Part shown: positions 7,958 through 17,548 of the stretch, piece after piece
Layout of the letters: every line of letters starts with the position of its first letter
How positions within the stretch are numbered: position 1 is the stretch's first letter
From: Crocinitomicaceae bacterium
GTDB taxonomy: Bacteria > Bacteroidota > Bacteroidia > Flavobacteriales_D > Crocinitomicaceae
Assembly: GCA_002709305.1 (NCBI GenBank)
Contig: PAQM01000024.1
Location: forward strand, 92,856 to 156,855
Direction of reading: 5' to 3'
DNA length: 64,000 nucleotides
Program-made: the position numbers and the translations under genes
The notes under the pieces: model-generated
The model's input: only the letters and a program-made list of their open reading frames with translations
Told to the model about the DNA's origin: nothing
Databases searched by the model: none

Positions 7958-9484
7958 ATGCCATTTAATTCATTTTTCGCTTGGATGATGAATAAAAGAA
8001 TTCATCAGATTAAACTTTTTTGTAAATATCCAAGTGAAGTTCAAAATGATGTATTTCAGAATTTAATTACTAGTGGAAGTAAAACTGAATTTGGTAGATT
8101 ACATAGTTTTAAATTAATTAAAAATCATAGAGATTTTAAACAGATTCCTTTACAGACTTATGAGTCAATTAAACCATGGATAGATCGATCTATAATTGGA
8201 GAAAAAAGTATACTATGGCCAACAGCTACAAAATGGTTTGCTAAGTCTTCTGGCACAACAACTGGAAGAAGTAAATTAATTCCAGTGACGAAAGAATCTC
8301 TTGAAGAATGTCATTATAAAGGAGGGAAAGATTTACTAGCGTTATATTATAATAATTATCCTAACAGAAAATTATATAAAGGGAAGCATTTAATTATAGG
8401 AGGAAGCTCAAAAATAAATCAACTTTCAGTGGATTCTTATTTTGGTGATTTGTCAGCAATTATAGTTAAGAATTTACCTTGGTGGGCTGAAATAAGAAGG
8501 ACTCCTTCTCGAGATATTACTTTAATGAGTAATTGGAATGAAAAGATTCAACGTATGGCAGAGTCAACTATTAATGAAGATGTTTATATTATTGCAGGTG
8601 TACCTAGTTGGACCATGGTACTTATGCATAAGGTACTTGAAATTTCTGGCAGAAAAAATCTGAAAGAAGTTTGGCCAAATCTTGAATTATTTATGCATGG
8701 AGGAGTTAGTTTTGAACCATATCGAGATCAATTTAAACGATTAATTCCAGATTTAAATATGAACTACGTTGAAACATATAATGCATCAGAAGGTTTCTTT
8801 GGAATACAGGATCAAATAAATTCAGATGAAATGTTATTAATGTTGGATTATGGTATATATTTTGAATTTATTCCAATGGAATCGTTCAATGATGTTAAAT
8901 CTAATGAAGTTATTTCATTGAAAAATATTGAGTTAGATCAAAATTATGCAGTTGTTATATCTACTAATGGTGGACTTTGGAGATATATTCTTGGCGATAC
9001 AATTCGTTTTACAAGTAGAAGACCTTATAGATTTAAAATAACAGGTAGAACAAAAAGCTATATTAATTGTTTTGGTGAAGAGTTAATTATTGAAAACACA
9101 GAATCAGCAATTGCAAGTGCTTGTCTTAAAACAGGTGCAGAGATTAATGAATATACTGTAGCACCTATATTTATGGAATCTTCTAATAATGGCGCACATG
9201 AGTGGGTTATTGAATTTAAAAAACTACCTAAGGAAATAGAAAGATTTATTTTAATTTTAGATGAAACTTTAAGAGAATTAAATTCTGATTATGATGCAAA
9301 AAGATACAATAATTTGGTGTTATCTAAACCTGTTGTTAATTCTGTTTCAAAGGGAACGTTTAATATATGGTTAAAATCAATTGATAAGCTTGGTGGTCAA
9401 AATAAAGTTCCACGTTTATCTAATGATCGTTTTTTTTTAGAACAAATTGTAAAATTATCAAGAAATAATAATTTATATAGATGA
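7958..9484 (+). CDS. GH3 family acyl-adenylating protein
   Basis: A 508-residue member of the GH3 family, named from plant auxin-responsive enzymes that adenylate carboxylic acids and join them to amino acids. ATP-binding motifs are visible: SSGTTTGRSK (97-106), YNASEGFFG (274-282) and WRYILGDTIRF (341-351), followed by a C-terminal domain. Bacterial members are common in Bacteroidota, but their substrates are mostly unknown. The ATG at 7958 is preferred to the TTG just before it. Its last four bases overlap the start of an exported protein gene, so the two are translationally coupled. The acid and nucleophile cannot be predicted from sequence. Confidence 0.9.
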   Translation: MPFNSFFAWMMNKRIHQIKLFCKYPSEVQNDVFQNLITSGSKTEFGRLHSFKLIKNHRDFKQIPLQTYESIKPWIDRSIIGEKSILWPTATKWFAKSSGTTTGRSKLIPVTKESLEECHYKGGKDLLALYYNNYPNRKLYKGKHLIIGGSSKINQLSVDSYFGDLSAIIVKNLPWWAEIRRTPSRDITLMSNWNEKIQRMAESTINEDVYIIAGVPSWTMVLMHKVLEISGRKNLKEVWPNLELFMHGGVSFEPYRDQFKRLIPDLNMNYVETYNASEGFFGIQDQINSDEMLLMLDYGIYFEFIPMESFNDVKSNEVISLKNIELDQNYAVVISTNGGLWRYILGDTIRFTSRRPYRFKITGRTKSYINCFGEELIIENTESAIASACLKTGAEINEYTVAPIFMESSNNGAHEWVIEFKKLPKEIERFILILDETLRELNSDYDAKRYNNLVLSKPVVNSVSKGTFNIWLKSIDKLGGQNKVPRLSNDRFFLEQIVKLSRNNNLYR

Positions 9485-10299
9485 TAAATAAGTTTTTCTT
9501 TTTCATATTATTATTCAATTTGAATTGTGTTATTTCTCAGCAAGATTCATATTCATGGGAGAAGGTTAATTCATATAAAATAAATAGTGGTGAAACATGG
9601 GCTGTTGATTTATTAGAGAACATTTATATATCAAATGGTGAGATGATTCATAAATATGATTCAATTGGGACTAGAATATTTTCACAAAGTATCAAGTCTT
9701 TAGGAAATGCAACAACTATTATCCCAATTAATACAATGAAGCTTTTACATTTTTCAGAAGAACAACAAACATTGTGTTATTTTGATAATACTTTATCTTT
9801 CCTTGATGATTGTATAGATTTATCTTTAGAAGGGATTATTAGTGCAGAGCTCATTTGTACTTCTAATCAACCGAATAAGGTTTGGTTGGTCGATAATTTA
9901 AACTTAACATTACATTTATTGTCTTTAAATAATAAACAACAAAGTCAGGTAGTTCGAAATTTAAGAGGTGTTCTTGATATTAATAATATTACGCAAATAT
10001 TAGAACGTGAAAACAAATTATTTCTTCTTGATATTACAAAAGGTATATATGTCCTTGATCTATATGCAAGCTTAATTGAATTTATTGATCAAAAAAACAT
10101 TTTACATATAGATGTTAATGAAGCTACAATATTTACATTATCCGATACAAATTTATTTGTTAAGAACTATTTTACAGGCGAACAATTATCTATTGACTTA
10201 CCAATCGGTGGTATTTTTGAGTTAAAATATAAAAATGATTTTTTTTATTTTAGAGTAAATGAGAATGTTTATAAATATAGGCTTCAATTATATAAATAA
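9481..10299 (+). CDS. Exported protein of unknown function, coupled to GH3 gene
   Basis: A 272-residue protein with an N-terminal signal peptide (MINKFFFFILLFNLNCVISQ). A cysteine occurs in the hydrophobic stretch, but cleavage after ISQ seems as likely as lipidation. The remainder is a series of short beta-strand-like units (for example VWLVDNLN, LFLLDITKGIYVLD, IFTLSDTNLFV) that suggest a beta-propeller, though I cannot assign a named family. It overlaps the GH3 gene by four bases (ATGA), so the pair is probably made together even though one enzyme is cytoplasmic and this one is exported. Confidence 0.75.
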   Translation: MINKFFFFILLFNLNCVISQQDSYSWEKVNSYKINSGETWAVDLLENIYISNGEMIHKYDSIGTRIFSQSIKSLGNATTIIPINTMKLLHFSEEQQTLCYFDNTLSFLDDCIDLSLEGIISAELICTSNQPNKVWLVDNLNLTLHLLSLNNKQQSQVVRNLRGVLDINNITQILERENKLFLLDITKGIYVLDLYASLIEFIDQKNILHIDVNEATIFTLSDTNLFVKNYFTGEQLSIDLPIGGIFELKYKNDFFYFRVNENVYKYRLQLYK

Positions 10300-10350
10300 A
10301 TCTTGATTCTTTACTTAAAATTTGTAATTTAGAACGTTCAAATAGATTAT

Positions 10351-10965
10351 ATGCATATTGCAATAGCAGGTAATATAGGTTCAGGGAAAACCACATTGAC
10401 TAGAATGTTAGCTAAACATTTTGGTTGGGATACTCATTTTGAAGATGTTGAACAAAATCCATATTTGAATGATTTTTATGATGATATGCAACGTTGGTCA
10501 TTTAATCTTCAAATCTATTATTTAAATAGTAGATTTACTCAAGTACAAGAAATTCAGAAAGCAGAAAAAAATGTGATTCAAGATAGAACGATTTATGAAG
10601 ATGCTTTTATTTTTGCCCCTAATCTTCATTCTATGGGATTAATGACAACACGTGATTTTGAAAATTATTTTTCTTTATTTAATTTGATGGACTCATTTGT
10701 TTCTCCACCAGATTTATTGATTTATTTAAGAGCTACTGTACCTACTCTAGTTAATCAAATTCAGCAAAGAGGAAGAGACTATGAAGAAAGTATTCGTTTA
10801 GATTATTTGAAGCGTTTAAATGAAAGATATGAGGCATGGATATCTACTTATGATAAAGGAAAGTTACTTATTATTGATGTTGATGAAAATAATTTTCCCG
10901 AAAATCAGGAAGATCTTGGTCAAATTATCAATTCTATTGATGCAGAAATTAATGGATTGTTCTAG
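10351..10965 (+). CDS. Deoxynucleoside kinase (dGK/dCK family)
   Basis: A 204-residue P-loop kinase that phosphorylates deoxynucleosides for nucleotide salvage. The Walker A is GNIGSGKT (7-14). Asp78-Arg79 in QDRTIYEDAFIF is the conserved DR pair of the family, and RGRDYEESI (about 143-151) is the arginine-rich lid region. Substrate preference (dA, dG or dC) cannot be read from sequence. It lies near the ribonucleotide reductase genes, although several genes intervene. The next gene, hldD, starts 16 bases later on the same strand. Confidence 0.9.
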   Translation: MHIAIAGNIGSGKTTLTRMLAKHFGWDTHFEDVEQNPYLNDFYDDMQRWSFNLQIYYLNSRFTQVQEIQKAEKNVIQDRTIYEDAFIFAPNLHSMGLMTTRDFENYFSLFNLMDSFVSPPDLLIYLRATVPTLVNQIQQRGRDYEESIRLDYLKRLNERYEAWISTYDKGKLLIIDVDENNFPENQEDLGQIINSIDAEINGLF

Positions 10966-10981
10966 ATAAAACCCTAAAATT

Positions 10982-11947
10982 ATGATAGTAGTTACTGGAG
11001 CAGCTGGATTTATAGGCAGTTGTTTAGTCTCTCATTTGAATATGTTGGGTTATGAAGATATTATAGTGGTTGATGATTTTTCTAAAACCATTAAATATCA
11101 AAATTTAGTAGATAAGAAGTTTAAATCTAAAATTCGAAGACAAGACTTTTTTCAATGGATAAAAGGTTCTGGTCAAGATGTTGAGTTTATTTTTCATATT
11201 GGAGCAAGAACAGATACTACAGAATTTGATCTTTCTATCTTGAAAGAGTTGAACTATAACTTTTCCAAACAAGTATGGCATAATTGTGTTAAATTTTCTA
11301 TACCATTAGTATATGCAAGTTCTGCTGCTACATATGGTATAGGTGAATATGGGTATAATGACAATCATTCTATAATACCTAGTCTAAAACCTTTGAATCC
11401 ATATGGAAACTCTAAGAATGATTTTGATAAATGGGTAATTAATCAAATAGAAACACCTCCATTTTGGTCAGGGTTAAAATTCTTTAATGTATACGGACCT
11501 AATGAATTTCATAAGGGTAGAATGGCTTCAGTAATTTTTCATGCATTTAATCAGATAAAAAGCACAGGGAAAATGAAGTTATTTAGATCTCACAATTCAA
11601 AATATAAAGATGGATGTCAATTAAGGGATTTTATTTATGTTAAAGACATTATTCAGGTTTGTAGTTACATGATGCATTCACCACCTAGCTCAGGTATTTA
11701 TAATTTGGGTTCTGGAAAAGCTAGAACTTTTATTGATTTAGCTAAAATTACTTTTAAAGCTATGCATAAACAAGAGAATATTACTTTTATTGATACGCCA
11801 ATTGATATAAGAGATAAATATCAATATTATACTCAAGCAAATATGATTAAACTGATTGAGTCTGGATACAATAGGGATTTTATTTCTTTAGAAGAAGGGA
11901 TAGCTGATTATGTAACTAATTATTTAGACCATAATTTATACTATTAA
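10982..11947 (+). CDS. hldD: ADP-L-glycero-D-manno-heptose-6-epimerase
   Basis: A 321-residue extended SDR enzyme that converts ADP-D-glycero-heptose to the L-glycero form, the activated heptose of the LPS inner core. Evidence is the Rossmann motif GAAGFIG (6-12), HIGARTDTTE (72-81), characteristic of HldD, the catalytic pair Tyr141 and Lys145 in NPYGNSK, and the FFNVYGPNEFHKGRMASV stretch that follows. Length is normal. With waaA further downstream this indicates heptose- and Kdo-containing LPS. It ends one base before the convergent glycosyltransferase-like gene. Confidence 0.94.
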   Translation: MIVVTGAAGFIGSCLVSHLNMLGYEDIIVVDDFSKTIKYQNLVDKKFKSKIRRQDFFQWIKGSGQDVEFIFHIGARTDTTEFDLSILKELNYNFSKQVWHNCVKFSIPLVYASSAATYGIGEYGYNDNHSIIPSLKPLNPYGNSKNDFDKWVINQIETPPFWSGLKFFNVYGPNEFHKGRMASVIFHAFNQIKSTGKMKLFRSHNSKYKDGCQLRDFIYVKDIIQVCSYMMHSPPSSGIYNLGSGKARTFIDLAKITFKAMHKQENITFIDTPIDIRDKYQYYTQANMIKLIESGYNRDFISLEEGIADYVTNYLDHNLYY

Positions 11948-12556
11948 TTAAAAAAGATTTTGAAAAACTTTCGATATAGAAGAGCTTTTCAAGTCGTCTA
12001 TGTTGTCAATATCGTTTAAAAGAGTCAATTTATCCAAGCTATATCCTTTTTGTAAGATTTCTTGTGTAGTTATCTTTAATAAATTATTTGTGCTCCAAGG
12101 TTTATTTTGAAATATAAATGGCATAAATTTTTTCATTCCGATAAGATAATACCCTCCATCATTAGAAGGACCCAAAACAGTATCTGATTTTTCTAATTTT
12201 TTTATTGCTAAATCCAATAATTTAGCTTTTAAATCTGGCAAATCAGAACCTATACCAATAATGCGTTTATAACCTTTTTTGAATCCAAATTCAAAAGCGT
12301 TCATCATACGTTCACCTAAATCGTTACCGCTTTGGATAAATTTTTCTTTTTTTGGCCAGACAGATTCAATTATTTTATCTGAAAAATAAATGTGTAAATC
12401 ACTATTTTTAACTTTTAGTGATTCACTTTCGGTAATATTAAATAAGTGCTGATAAACATTAAATGCCTCATAATCACCAATAGCTTTCGCTAATCGTGTT
12501 TTAACTTTCCCTAGAGTAGCATTTTTAACGAAAACAATAATTAAATTTTCAGACAT
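11948..12556 (-). CDS. TIGR04282 family glycosyltransferase-like protein (DUF2064)
   Basis: A 202-residue protein with a nucleotidyl/glycosyltransferase A fold. Signatures are IIVFVKNATLGKVKTRLAKAIG at the N-terminus, GIGSDLPDL (about 96-104) and the GPSNDGGYYLIGMK stretch, together diagnostic of the TIGR04282/DUF2064 family. Some members sit in arsenosugar biosynthesis clusters, but no arsenic methyltransferase is nearby, so that pathway cannot be claimed. It lies 10 bases downstream of a rhodanese gene on the same strand. The substrate is unknown. Confidence 0.85.
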   Translation of the reverse strand: MSENLIIVFVKNATLGKVKTRLAKAIGDYEAFNVYQHLFNITESESLKVKNSDLHIYFSDKIIESVWPKKEKFIQSGNDLGERMMNAFEFGFKKGYKRIIGIGSDLPDLKAKLLDLAIKKLEKSDTVLGPSNDGGYYLIGMKKFMPFIFQNKPWSTNNLLKITTQEILQKGYSLDKLTLLNDIDNIDDLKSSSISKVFQNLF

Positions 12557-12566
12557 ATTTTAACTT

Positions 12567-13088
12567 TTAGTAGATAATATTTCCATTTATAATCCATTTA
12601 GACCATTCTTTAGAATACCCATGTATATTTATAGTTTTTTCGCCTTTATTGTTGACTAGAGGAAAATTAATATTAATCCAATTAAAAAGACCTCCATAAA
12701 GATTTTTTACATTTTGATAGCCTAGTTTTTTAAGTTTCTCTCCGATTTTAACACTTCTGCTACCAATACTGCAATAAACGATTATTTCATTATGTTTTGA
12801 TATAGAATCCATTGATCCTAAATCAAATTTATTGTATTCAATTAAAATAGCATTTTTTATATGGCTAATATTATATTCTTTTGTTGATCTTGTATCTAAA
12901 AAAAGAGTTTTATTATCATCTATTTTTTTTCTTGCATCATATGAAGATATTTGAGGAAATTGTTTGTTAATTTTCTTTAATAGTATTTCATAATTTTCAT
13001 TTTCAATAGTAATAGAATCTATTTGAGATAGTGAAGTTGTTGTTTTAATTAAAATAAATAATAATAATTTTATTCTGATAAAAATCAT
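12567..13088 (-). CDS. Exported rhodanese-domain protein
   Basis: A 173-residue protein starting at the ATG at 13086-13088, which begins a signal peptide (MIFIRIKLLLFILIK...SLSQ); an upstream in-frame ATG at 13163 would lie within the previous gene. One rhodanese domain fills the rest: DTRSTKEYNISHI, active-site loop YCSIGSRS with the catalytic Cys, and LKKLGYQNVKNLYGGLFNW. Rhodaneses carry persulfide sulfur; in the periplasm the role is unclear. It sits between a DUF4249 gene and the TIGR04282 gene on one strand, 7 bases after the former. Confidence 0.88.
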   Translation of the reverse strand: MIFIRIKLLLFILIKTTTSLSQIDSITIENENYEILLKKINKQFPQISSYDARKKIDDNKTLFLDTRSTKEYNISHIKNAILIEYNKFDLGSMDSISKHNEIIVYCSIGSRSVKIGEKLKKLGYQNVKNLYGGLFNWININFPLVNNKGEKTINIHGYSKEWSKWIINGNIIY

Positions 13089-13095
13089 AAGTTGA

Positions 13096-14046
13096 CTATG
13101 GATAACAATATAAGGTATCATATACTGGACTATAACCTGCCCATATTCCAAGCGCACCTCCATTCATATTAGAGGGTACATTTATTGGAGTGCTAAAAGG
13201 ACTTCCTACAGTTGTTAATTGTGTATTTTTTTTCTCTAAAAATTCATATACTGATTGATCTATTTTTGAGAATTTAACAACAACAGTATCACCTAATCTA
13301 TAATATCTTCTAAACTCTTTTAGATGTGTGGTGTCTTTTCTTTTTAAAGGATTTTTAAAAGAGAACTCAAAGGTAAGACCATCAGAATATTTATCATCAA
13401 AGAACCATCCTCTCGCTGATTTAAATATATTATCTATTGGTATTCCTTCTGAATTTAAATTAGTTCGTTTGACTTCCCATTTATATGCATCAAATTGATT
13501 TGATGGATCGCTTAATTGTGCCCAACCATATCCATAATTATTATTTTCTAGTTCACCTTTCCAATATAATAAGTCTAGTGGTATTGGCTCTCCTATTTTA
13601 GTTTCTCCACTGTAGTATTTTTGATTATGTTTTATAATGAGTTCATAAGTTTGATTAATGTTTCCTTTAATGTCGTTAGAGCTATATACCATTAAAGGAG
13701 GGAGAAATTGTAGTTCATCTATGTCTTTTAATCTAAGCATTTCCGCAAGTTTTTTTTGGGATTCAGTAGGAAGGTCAGATATTGTATATAGATTTAATGT
13801 TGTTGTATCTTGATTGCAAACAACTTTCACTTCTGCATCTAAAATAAAATTTGATAAATATGTGTCGATATCTGTTGAGGAATAAATATCAGCTGATTTT
13901 GATATTAGTACAATAGGATGTCTATCTGTTTCAATAGTTCCATCTACAACAATATCAGGATTATGTTGAGGTAAATTTATTTCAATCTCCTTAGTACATG
14001 AGATGAGAAAGCTTATAGAAGGTATAAATATTAAGACAAAACGCAT
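13096..14046 (-). CDS. DUF4249 domain lipoprotein (second copy)
   Basis: A 316-residue lipoprotein with lipobox cysteine (ISFLISCTKE) followed by EIEINLP and IVVDGTIETDRHP. It matches its upstream neighbour closely in the same places: same length, shared cores such as FDAYKWEVKR, TFEFSFKNP versus TFDFFYDNP, KFSKIDQSVYEF and GGALGIWAGYSP, and the same ending YDTLYCYP. DUF4249 proteins in Bacteroidota are surface-associated partners of TonB receptors; the ligand is unknown. The ATG at 14046 gives the same length as the paralogue and avoids overlap with it, unlike the ATG at 14070. The pair is a tandem duplication. Confidence 0.88.
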   Translation of the reverse strand: MRFVLIFIPSISFLISCTKEIEINLPQHNPDIVVDGTIETDRHPIVLISKSADIYSSTDIDTYLSNFILDAEVKVVCNQDTTTLNLYTISDLPTESQKKLAEMLRLKDIDELQFLPPLMVYSSNDIKGNINQTYELIIKHNQKYYSGETKIGEPIPLDLLYWKGELENNNYGYGWAQLSDPSNQFDAYKWEVKRTNLNSEGIPIDNIFKSARGWFFDDKYSDGLTFEFSFKNPLKRKDTTHLKEFRRYYRLGDTVVVKFSKIDQSVYEFLEKKNTQLTTVGSPFSTPINVPSNMNGGALGIWAGYSPVYDTLYCYP

Positions 14047-14057
14047 GATATTATTAA

Positions 14058-15008
14058 TTAGGGATAACAATATAAGGTATCATAAGTTGGACTATATCCA
14101 GCCCATACTCCAAGTGCTCCTCCAATAATATTAGATGGAATATTAGTTGGTGTAGCAAATGGGTTTCCTGATGTAGCTATTTGTACATATTTTTTTTCCA
14201 TAAATTCATAGACATCTCTATCAATTTTTGAAAATTTTATTACTAATGTATCTCCTTTTGGATATAAACCCGTGGTTTCATCAATGATATCATCTTCATA
14301 ACCTTGAGGATTATCATAAAAGAAATCAAAAGTAAGTCCATCAAAGAAGTCATCATTAAATACAGGACTAAAAGGGGCTATAAAATTTGGATCTAAAGTT
14401 AATCCATTAGAGTCTAAATTAATACGTTTAACTTCCCATTTGTATGCATCGAATTGTCCTGGAGGATCTGAAATTGTAGCCCATGCATATCCATAATCTA
14501 ATAAGTTTCCATCAACCTTCCAATAAAGATTTGTAAGCGGAGTAGGAGCTTTTATTTGGGTTTGTGCAGTAAATGTTTTGTCTTCTAGCTCTACTTTTAA
14601 TGAGTATGTTTTGCCAACCTGACCAAATATAGATGGATCTAAAGAAGTATATCCGCAAATGTTAAAGTTTGCTAATTCATCTTCTGAAACACCTAATAAG
14701 TTGGAGACAATTGATTCGGTTCCAGGGGGTAAATTATTCGAGCAAAACTCTTCTAAAACTACTGTTGTTGTACCATCTGAAACCGTTATATTAGCTCCTG
14801 ATACAAATCCATTTATAAAAGTATTTATATCAGTAGGAGAATAGATATTTTGAGATTTTGAAATTAATATAAATGGGGGTTCATTAGTTTCAATTCTTCC
14901 ATCAATTACAATATCTTCATTATATTCTGGTATATCTATTTCTACTTCTTTGGTACATGATAATGTAGTTAGAGATAAAAGAAATAATAAATAAACTAAT
15001 TGTTTCAT
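14058..15008 (-). CDS. DUF4249 domain lipoprotein (first copy)
   Basis: A 316-residue lipoprotein: short signal peptide ending in LTTLSCTKEVEID with the lipidated Cys, then IVIDGRIETNEPPFI. The body shares FDAYKWEVKR, KFSKIDRDVYEFMEKK and GGALGVWAGYSPTYDTLYCYP with the adjacent copy. It follows the TonB receptor gene by 2 bases, the standard arrangement for DUF4249 proteins, which presumably sit at the outer face of the outer membrane with the receptor. It carries a cysteine pair about 95-118 residues in (EEFCSNN, FNICGYT) that its paralogue lacks. Confidence 0.9.
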   Translation of the reverse strand: MKQLVYLLFLLSLTTLSCTKEVEIDIPEYNEDIVIDGRIETNEPPFILISKSQNIYSPTDINTFINGFVSGANITVSDGTTTVVLEEFCSNNLPPGTESIVSNLLGVSEDELANFNICGYTSLDPSIFGQVGKTYSLKVELEDKTFTAQTQIKAPTPLTNLYWKVDGNLLDYGYAWATISDPPGQFDAYKWEVKRINLDSNGLTLDPNFIAPFSPVFNDDFFDGLTFDFFYDNPQGYEDDIIDETTGLYPKGDTLVIKFSKIDRDVYEFMEKKYVQIATSGNPFATPTNIPSNIIGGALGVWAGYSPTYDTLYCYP

Positions 15009-15010
15009 AA

Positions 15011-17407
15011 TTAAAATTCAAAATTCCATGTTACACTAGGTAAAATAGGGAACAGGGTGACTTGTTTTACTGTTATTTCAAAATCTCCCGCAAGAAAGTC
15101 GCCATCGTTATCTACATACAAGAAGTATGGGTTAGCCCTATTGTATATGTTATATATTGATATAGCAACATTAGTTCGAAGTTTCTTTTTTACTTTAATT
15201 ATTTTCCCTGTTTCAATATCTATTTTGTCTTTATACTCTTTTCCATACCATGTCGCAGAGATATCTAATCGATGATAAGGAGCCATTCTTGTTGAGTTTC
15301 TTTGGCCATAATTAAAAAGTAATGACTGGTTTTGAACATACCAAGATGTTGGAAGTGTTAATGTATTTCCAGTAGCATATATAAAGGATCCACTAATAGT
15401 CCAACGATTATTTATCTTATATGAGGTCACTATGGATAGGTCATGTCTTCGATCATATTTTGCAGGGAATGGTTCACCATTGTTTAAATCTTCAAACTTT
15501 CTTTCTGTTTTACTCCATGTATATCCAAACCAGCCTGTAAATTTACCTACTCTTTTTTTTATAAAGAACTCGGAACCATAGCTCCAACCATTTCCAAAGA
15601 CTAATAAATTGTCTGTATTATCTTGAATATTATCTCCTGGTAGTGCACCTTCTTTATATTCAATAAGGTTTTGCATTGTTTTATAGTATAGTTCAATAGA
15701 TGCTTCAATTCGATTTTCAAGGAAGTTTTTAAAGTATCCAATGGATGCTTGCCAACCTCTTTGTGGTTTTGCTTTATCGGTTGTTGGGTACCAAATGTCT
15801 GTAGGTAGTGATACAGCACTTAGAGATGTCAAATGAACGTACTGGTAATTGTATGAATATCCGGCTTTAATAGAACTTTTACCTGGAAGAAGCCACCTTA
15901 AGGAAATTCTTGGCTCAAGGCCATGATAAAATTTTATAATTTCTCTTTTTCCATAGTCAATTGTTGAATCAGGTGTACTAATATCTCCCTTTATGTATCT
16001 TGTAAATGGACCAACATGTTGAAATGTGCTATATCTCAATCCCCCATTTAATCTTATATTTTCATTTATGTCAAATTCATCTAGAAAATATATTGCAGAT
16101 TCATGACTAAATAATTTTTGCGCTAGGCCTGTATCAAAAGTTGTATTACCACTCTCAGCAGAAACACTTACTGGAGTAAATGTGTGGTATATATAATCGG
16201 CTCCAAATTTCACTTTGTGTCTTGCATTAGGAAAGTAGGTGAAACCTATTTTTGCACCGTAGTCACGAATCCCTGAGTTTAATGAAAAACGAAATTCATC
16301 TTGTGAAGATCCAAAACTGAAATTATAGTCAGACAGTGTTGTATTAAGGTTCATAAATAGCTTACTTGAAAATATATGATTCCATCTTAGACTCGCTATT
16401 CCATTACCCCAAGGCATGTCTACTTGAAAATTATCATTTATATTACCAAAACTAAAATCATCTTTACCATAATAGCTAGTAAAAAAAATCTTATCTTTTT
16501 TTGTGACTTCATAATCTAGCTTTAGGTTAAGATCATAAAAATAGTAGCTAGATCCTGAAAAAGGTGACGAATCAGGAATTGCAGCTTTCATAATAAGATC
16601 AAGATAAGTCCTTCTTCCAGAGACAATAAATGAACCTTTATTTTTTTTTAATGGTCCTTCAATAGTTATTCTAGAAGATATTGCTCCTATTCCACCTTTA
16701 ACACCTATTTTTTTTTTATTACCATCATTTGTATTAACTTCTAGAACAGCTGACATTCTACCTCCAAAATTTGCTGGCATACCACCTTTAATTAAGTTAA
16801 CATTTTTCACGGCATCAGCATTAAACACAGAAAAAAAACCAAATAAGTGAGCAGCATTATATACAACTGCTTCATCTAATAAAACAAGGTTTTGATCTGG
16901 ACCCCCACCTCTAACATAAAAACCTTGCCCACCTTCTGAGGCAGAAGAAACTCCTGGTAATAGTTGAATTGTTTTTATAACATCCACTTCCCCCATAAAT
17001 GCAGGGAGTGTTTTTATTTCATTAATATCAAGTTTTAATTGTCCTAACTTAGTACTCTTAATGTTATCTTCAGCATTTGCATTAACAATAACTTCCTCTA
17101 TATTTTGAAGATTTTTTTCAATTTCTAAATCTAATCTAACATCAGTTGTAAGGTTGATATTTTTCTTTGTTGTTTTCATTCCAAAGGAACGAAATTCAAC
17201 TAAATAATTTCCTCTGGGAACAGTAAGTGAGTAAAATCCGTAGGTGTTTGTTACTGTCCCTTTTTTTAATTTGGGGATATATATTTTTCCACCTATTATT
17301 ATTTCACCACTGCTAATATCTTTTAGATAACCACTCAGTGTACTATTCTCTTGACTTAATATTTGAAATACAAATAAAAATGTAATTAGAGTTATAGTAG
17401 TTTTCAT
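15011..17407 (-). CDS. TonB-dependent receptor with N-terminal carboxypeptidase-regulatory-like domain
   Basis: A 798-residue outer-membrane receptor, started at the ATG at 17407 to give the signal peptide MKTTITLITFLFVFQILSQ. Residues about 25-110 form a carboxypeptidase D regulatory-like domain (LSGYLKD... GFYSLTVPRGNYLVEF). The plug follows, with LPGVSSASEGGQGFYVRGG and LVLLDEAVVYNAAHLFGFFSVF, then a 22-strand barrel ending in the aromatic SVTWNFEF. It imports a nutrient using TonB energy. Two DUF4249 lipoproteins follow directly. The substrate is unknown; this receptor plus DUF4249 layout is usual in Bacteroidota but differs from polysaccharide SusC/SusD pairs. Confidence 0.94.
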   Translation of the reverse strand: MKTTITLITFLFVFQILSQENSTLSGYLKDISSGEIIIGGKIYIPKLKKGTVTNTYGFYSLTVPRGNYLVEFRSFGMKTTKKNINLTTDVRLDLEIEKNLQNIEEVIVNANAEDNIKSTKLGQLKLDINEIKTLPAFMGEVDVIKTIQLLPGVSSASEGGQGFYVRGGGPDQNLVLLDEAVVYNAAHLFGFFSVFNADAVKNVNLIKGGMPANFGGRMSAVLEVNTNDGNKKKIGVKGGIGAISSRITIEGPLKKNKGSFIVSGRRTYLDLIMKAAIPDSSPFSGSSYYFYDLNLKLDYEVTKKDKIFFTSYYGKDDFSFGNINDNFQVDMPWGNGIASLRWNHIFSSKLFMNLNTTLSDYNFSFGSSQDEFRFSLNSGIRDYGAKIGFTYFPNARHKVKFGADYIYHTFTPVSVSAESGNTTFDTGLAQKLFSHESAIYFLDEFDINENIRLNGGLRYSTFQHVGPFTRYIKGDISTPDSTIDYGKREIIKFYHGLEPRISLRWLLPGKSSIKAGYSYNYQYVHLTSLSAVSLPTDIWYPTTDKAKPQRGWQASIGYFKNFLENRIEASIELYYKTMQNLIEYKEGALPGDNIQDNTDNLLVFGNGWSYGSEFFIKKRVGKFTGWFGYTWSKTERKFEDLNNGEPFPAKYDRRHDLSIVTSYKINNRWTISGSFIYATGNTLTLPTSWYVQNQSLLFNYGQRNSTRMAPYHRLDISATWYGKEYKDKIDIETGKIIKVKKKLRTNVAISIYNIYNRANPYFLYVDNDGDFLAGDFEITVKQVTLFPILPSVTWNFEF

Positions 17408-17425
17408 GTTTTTCAAAAATAGATA

Positions 17426-17433
17426 CAAATTTA
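17426..17433 (-). promoter_or_regulatory. Candidate -7 element for the TonB receptor operon
   Basis: The minus strand reads TAAATTTG (exact TAnnTTTG match) about 19 bases before the receptor ATG. A second match, TATTTTTG, lies at 17414-17421, too close to the ATG to be the main promoter. No clear -33 box. Confidence 0.35.
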
Positions 17434-17548
17434 CTTATAAATTAGAATTTAACTTAAGTAAAATATATCAACTTAGAAATAATACAATTACTTTAATTTT
17501 ATATCTATTTGACAATTCATGTAACTTTATATTCTAGTTAGATTTTGG

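Noticed and set aside
11948..13088. Arsenosugar biosynthesis locus
   Set aside because: Only the TIGR04282 and rhodanese genes are present; no arsenic methyltransferase or radical SAM partner is near.
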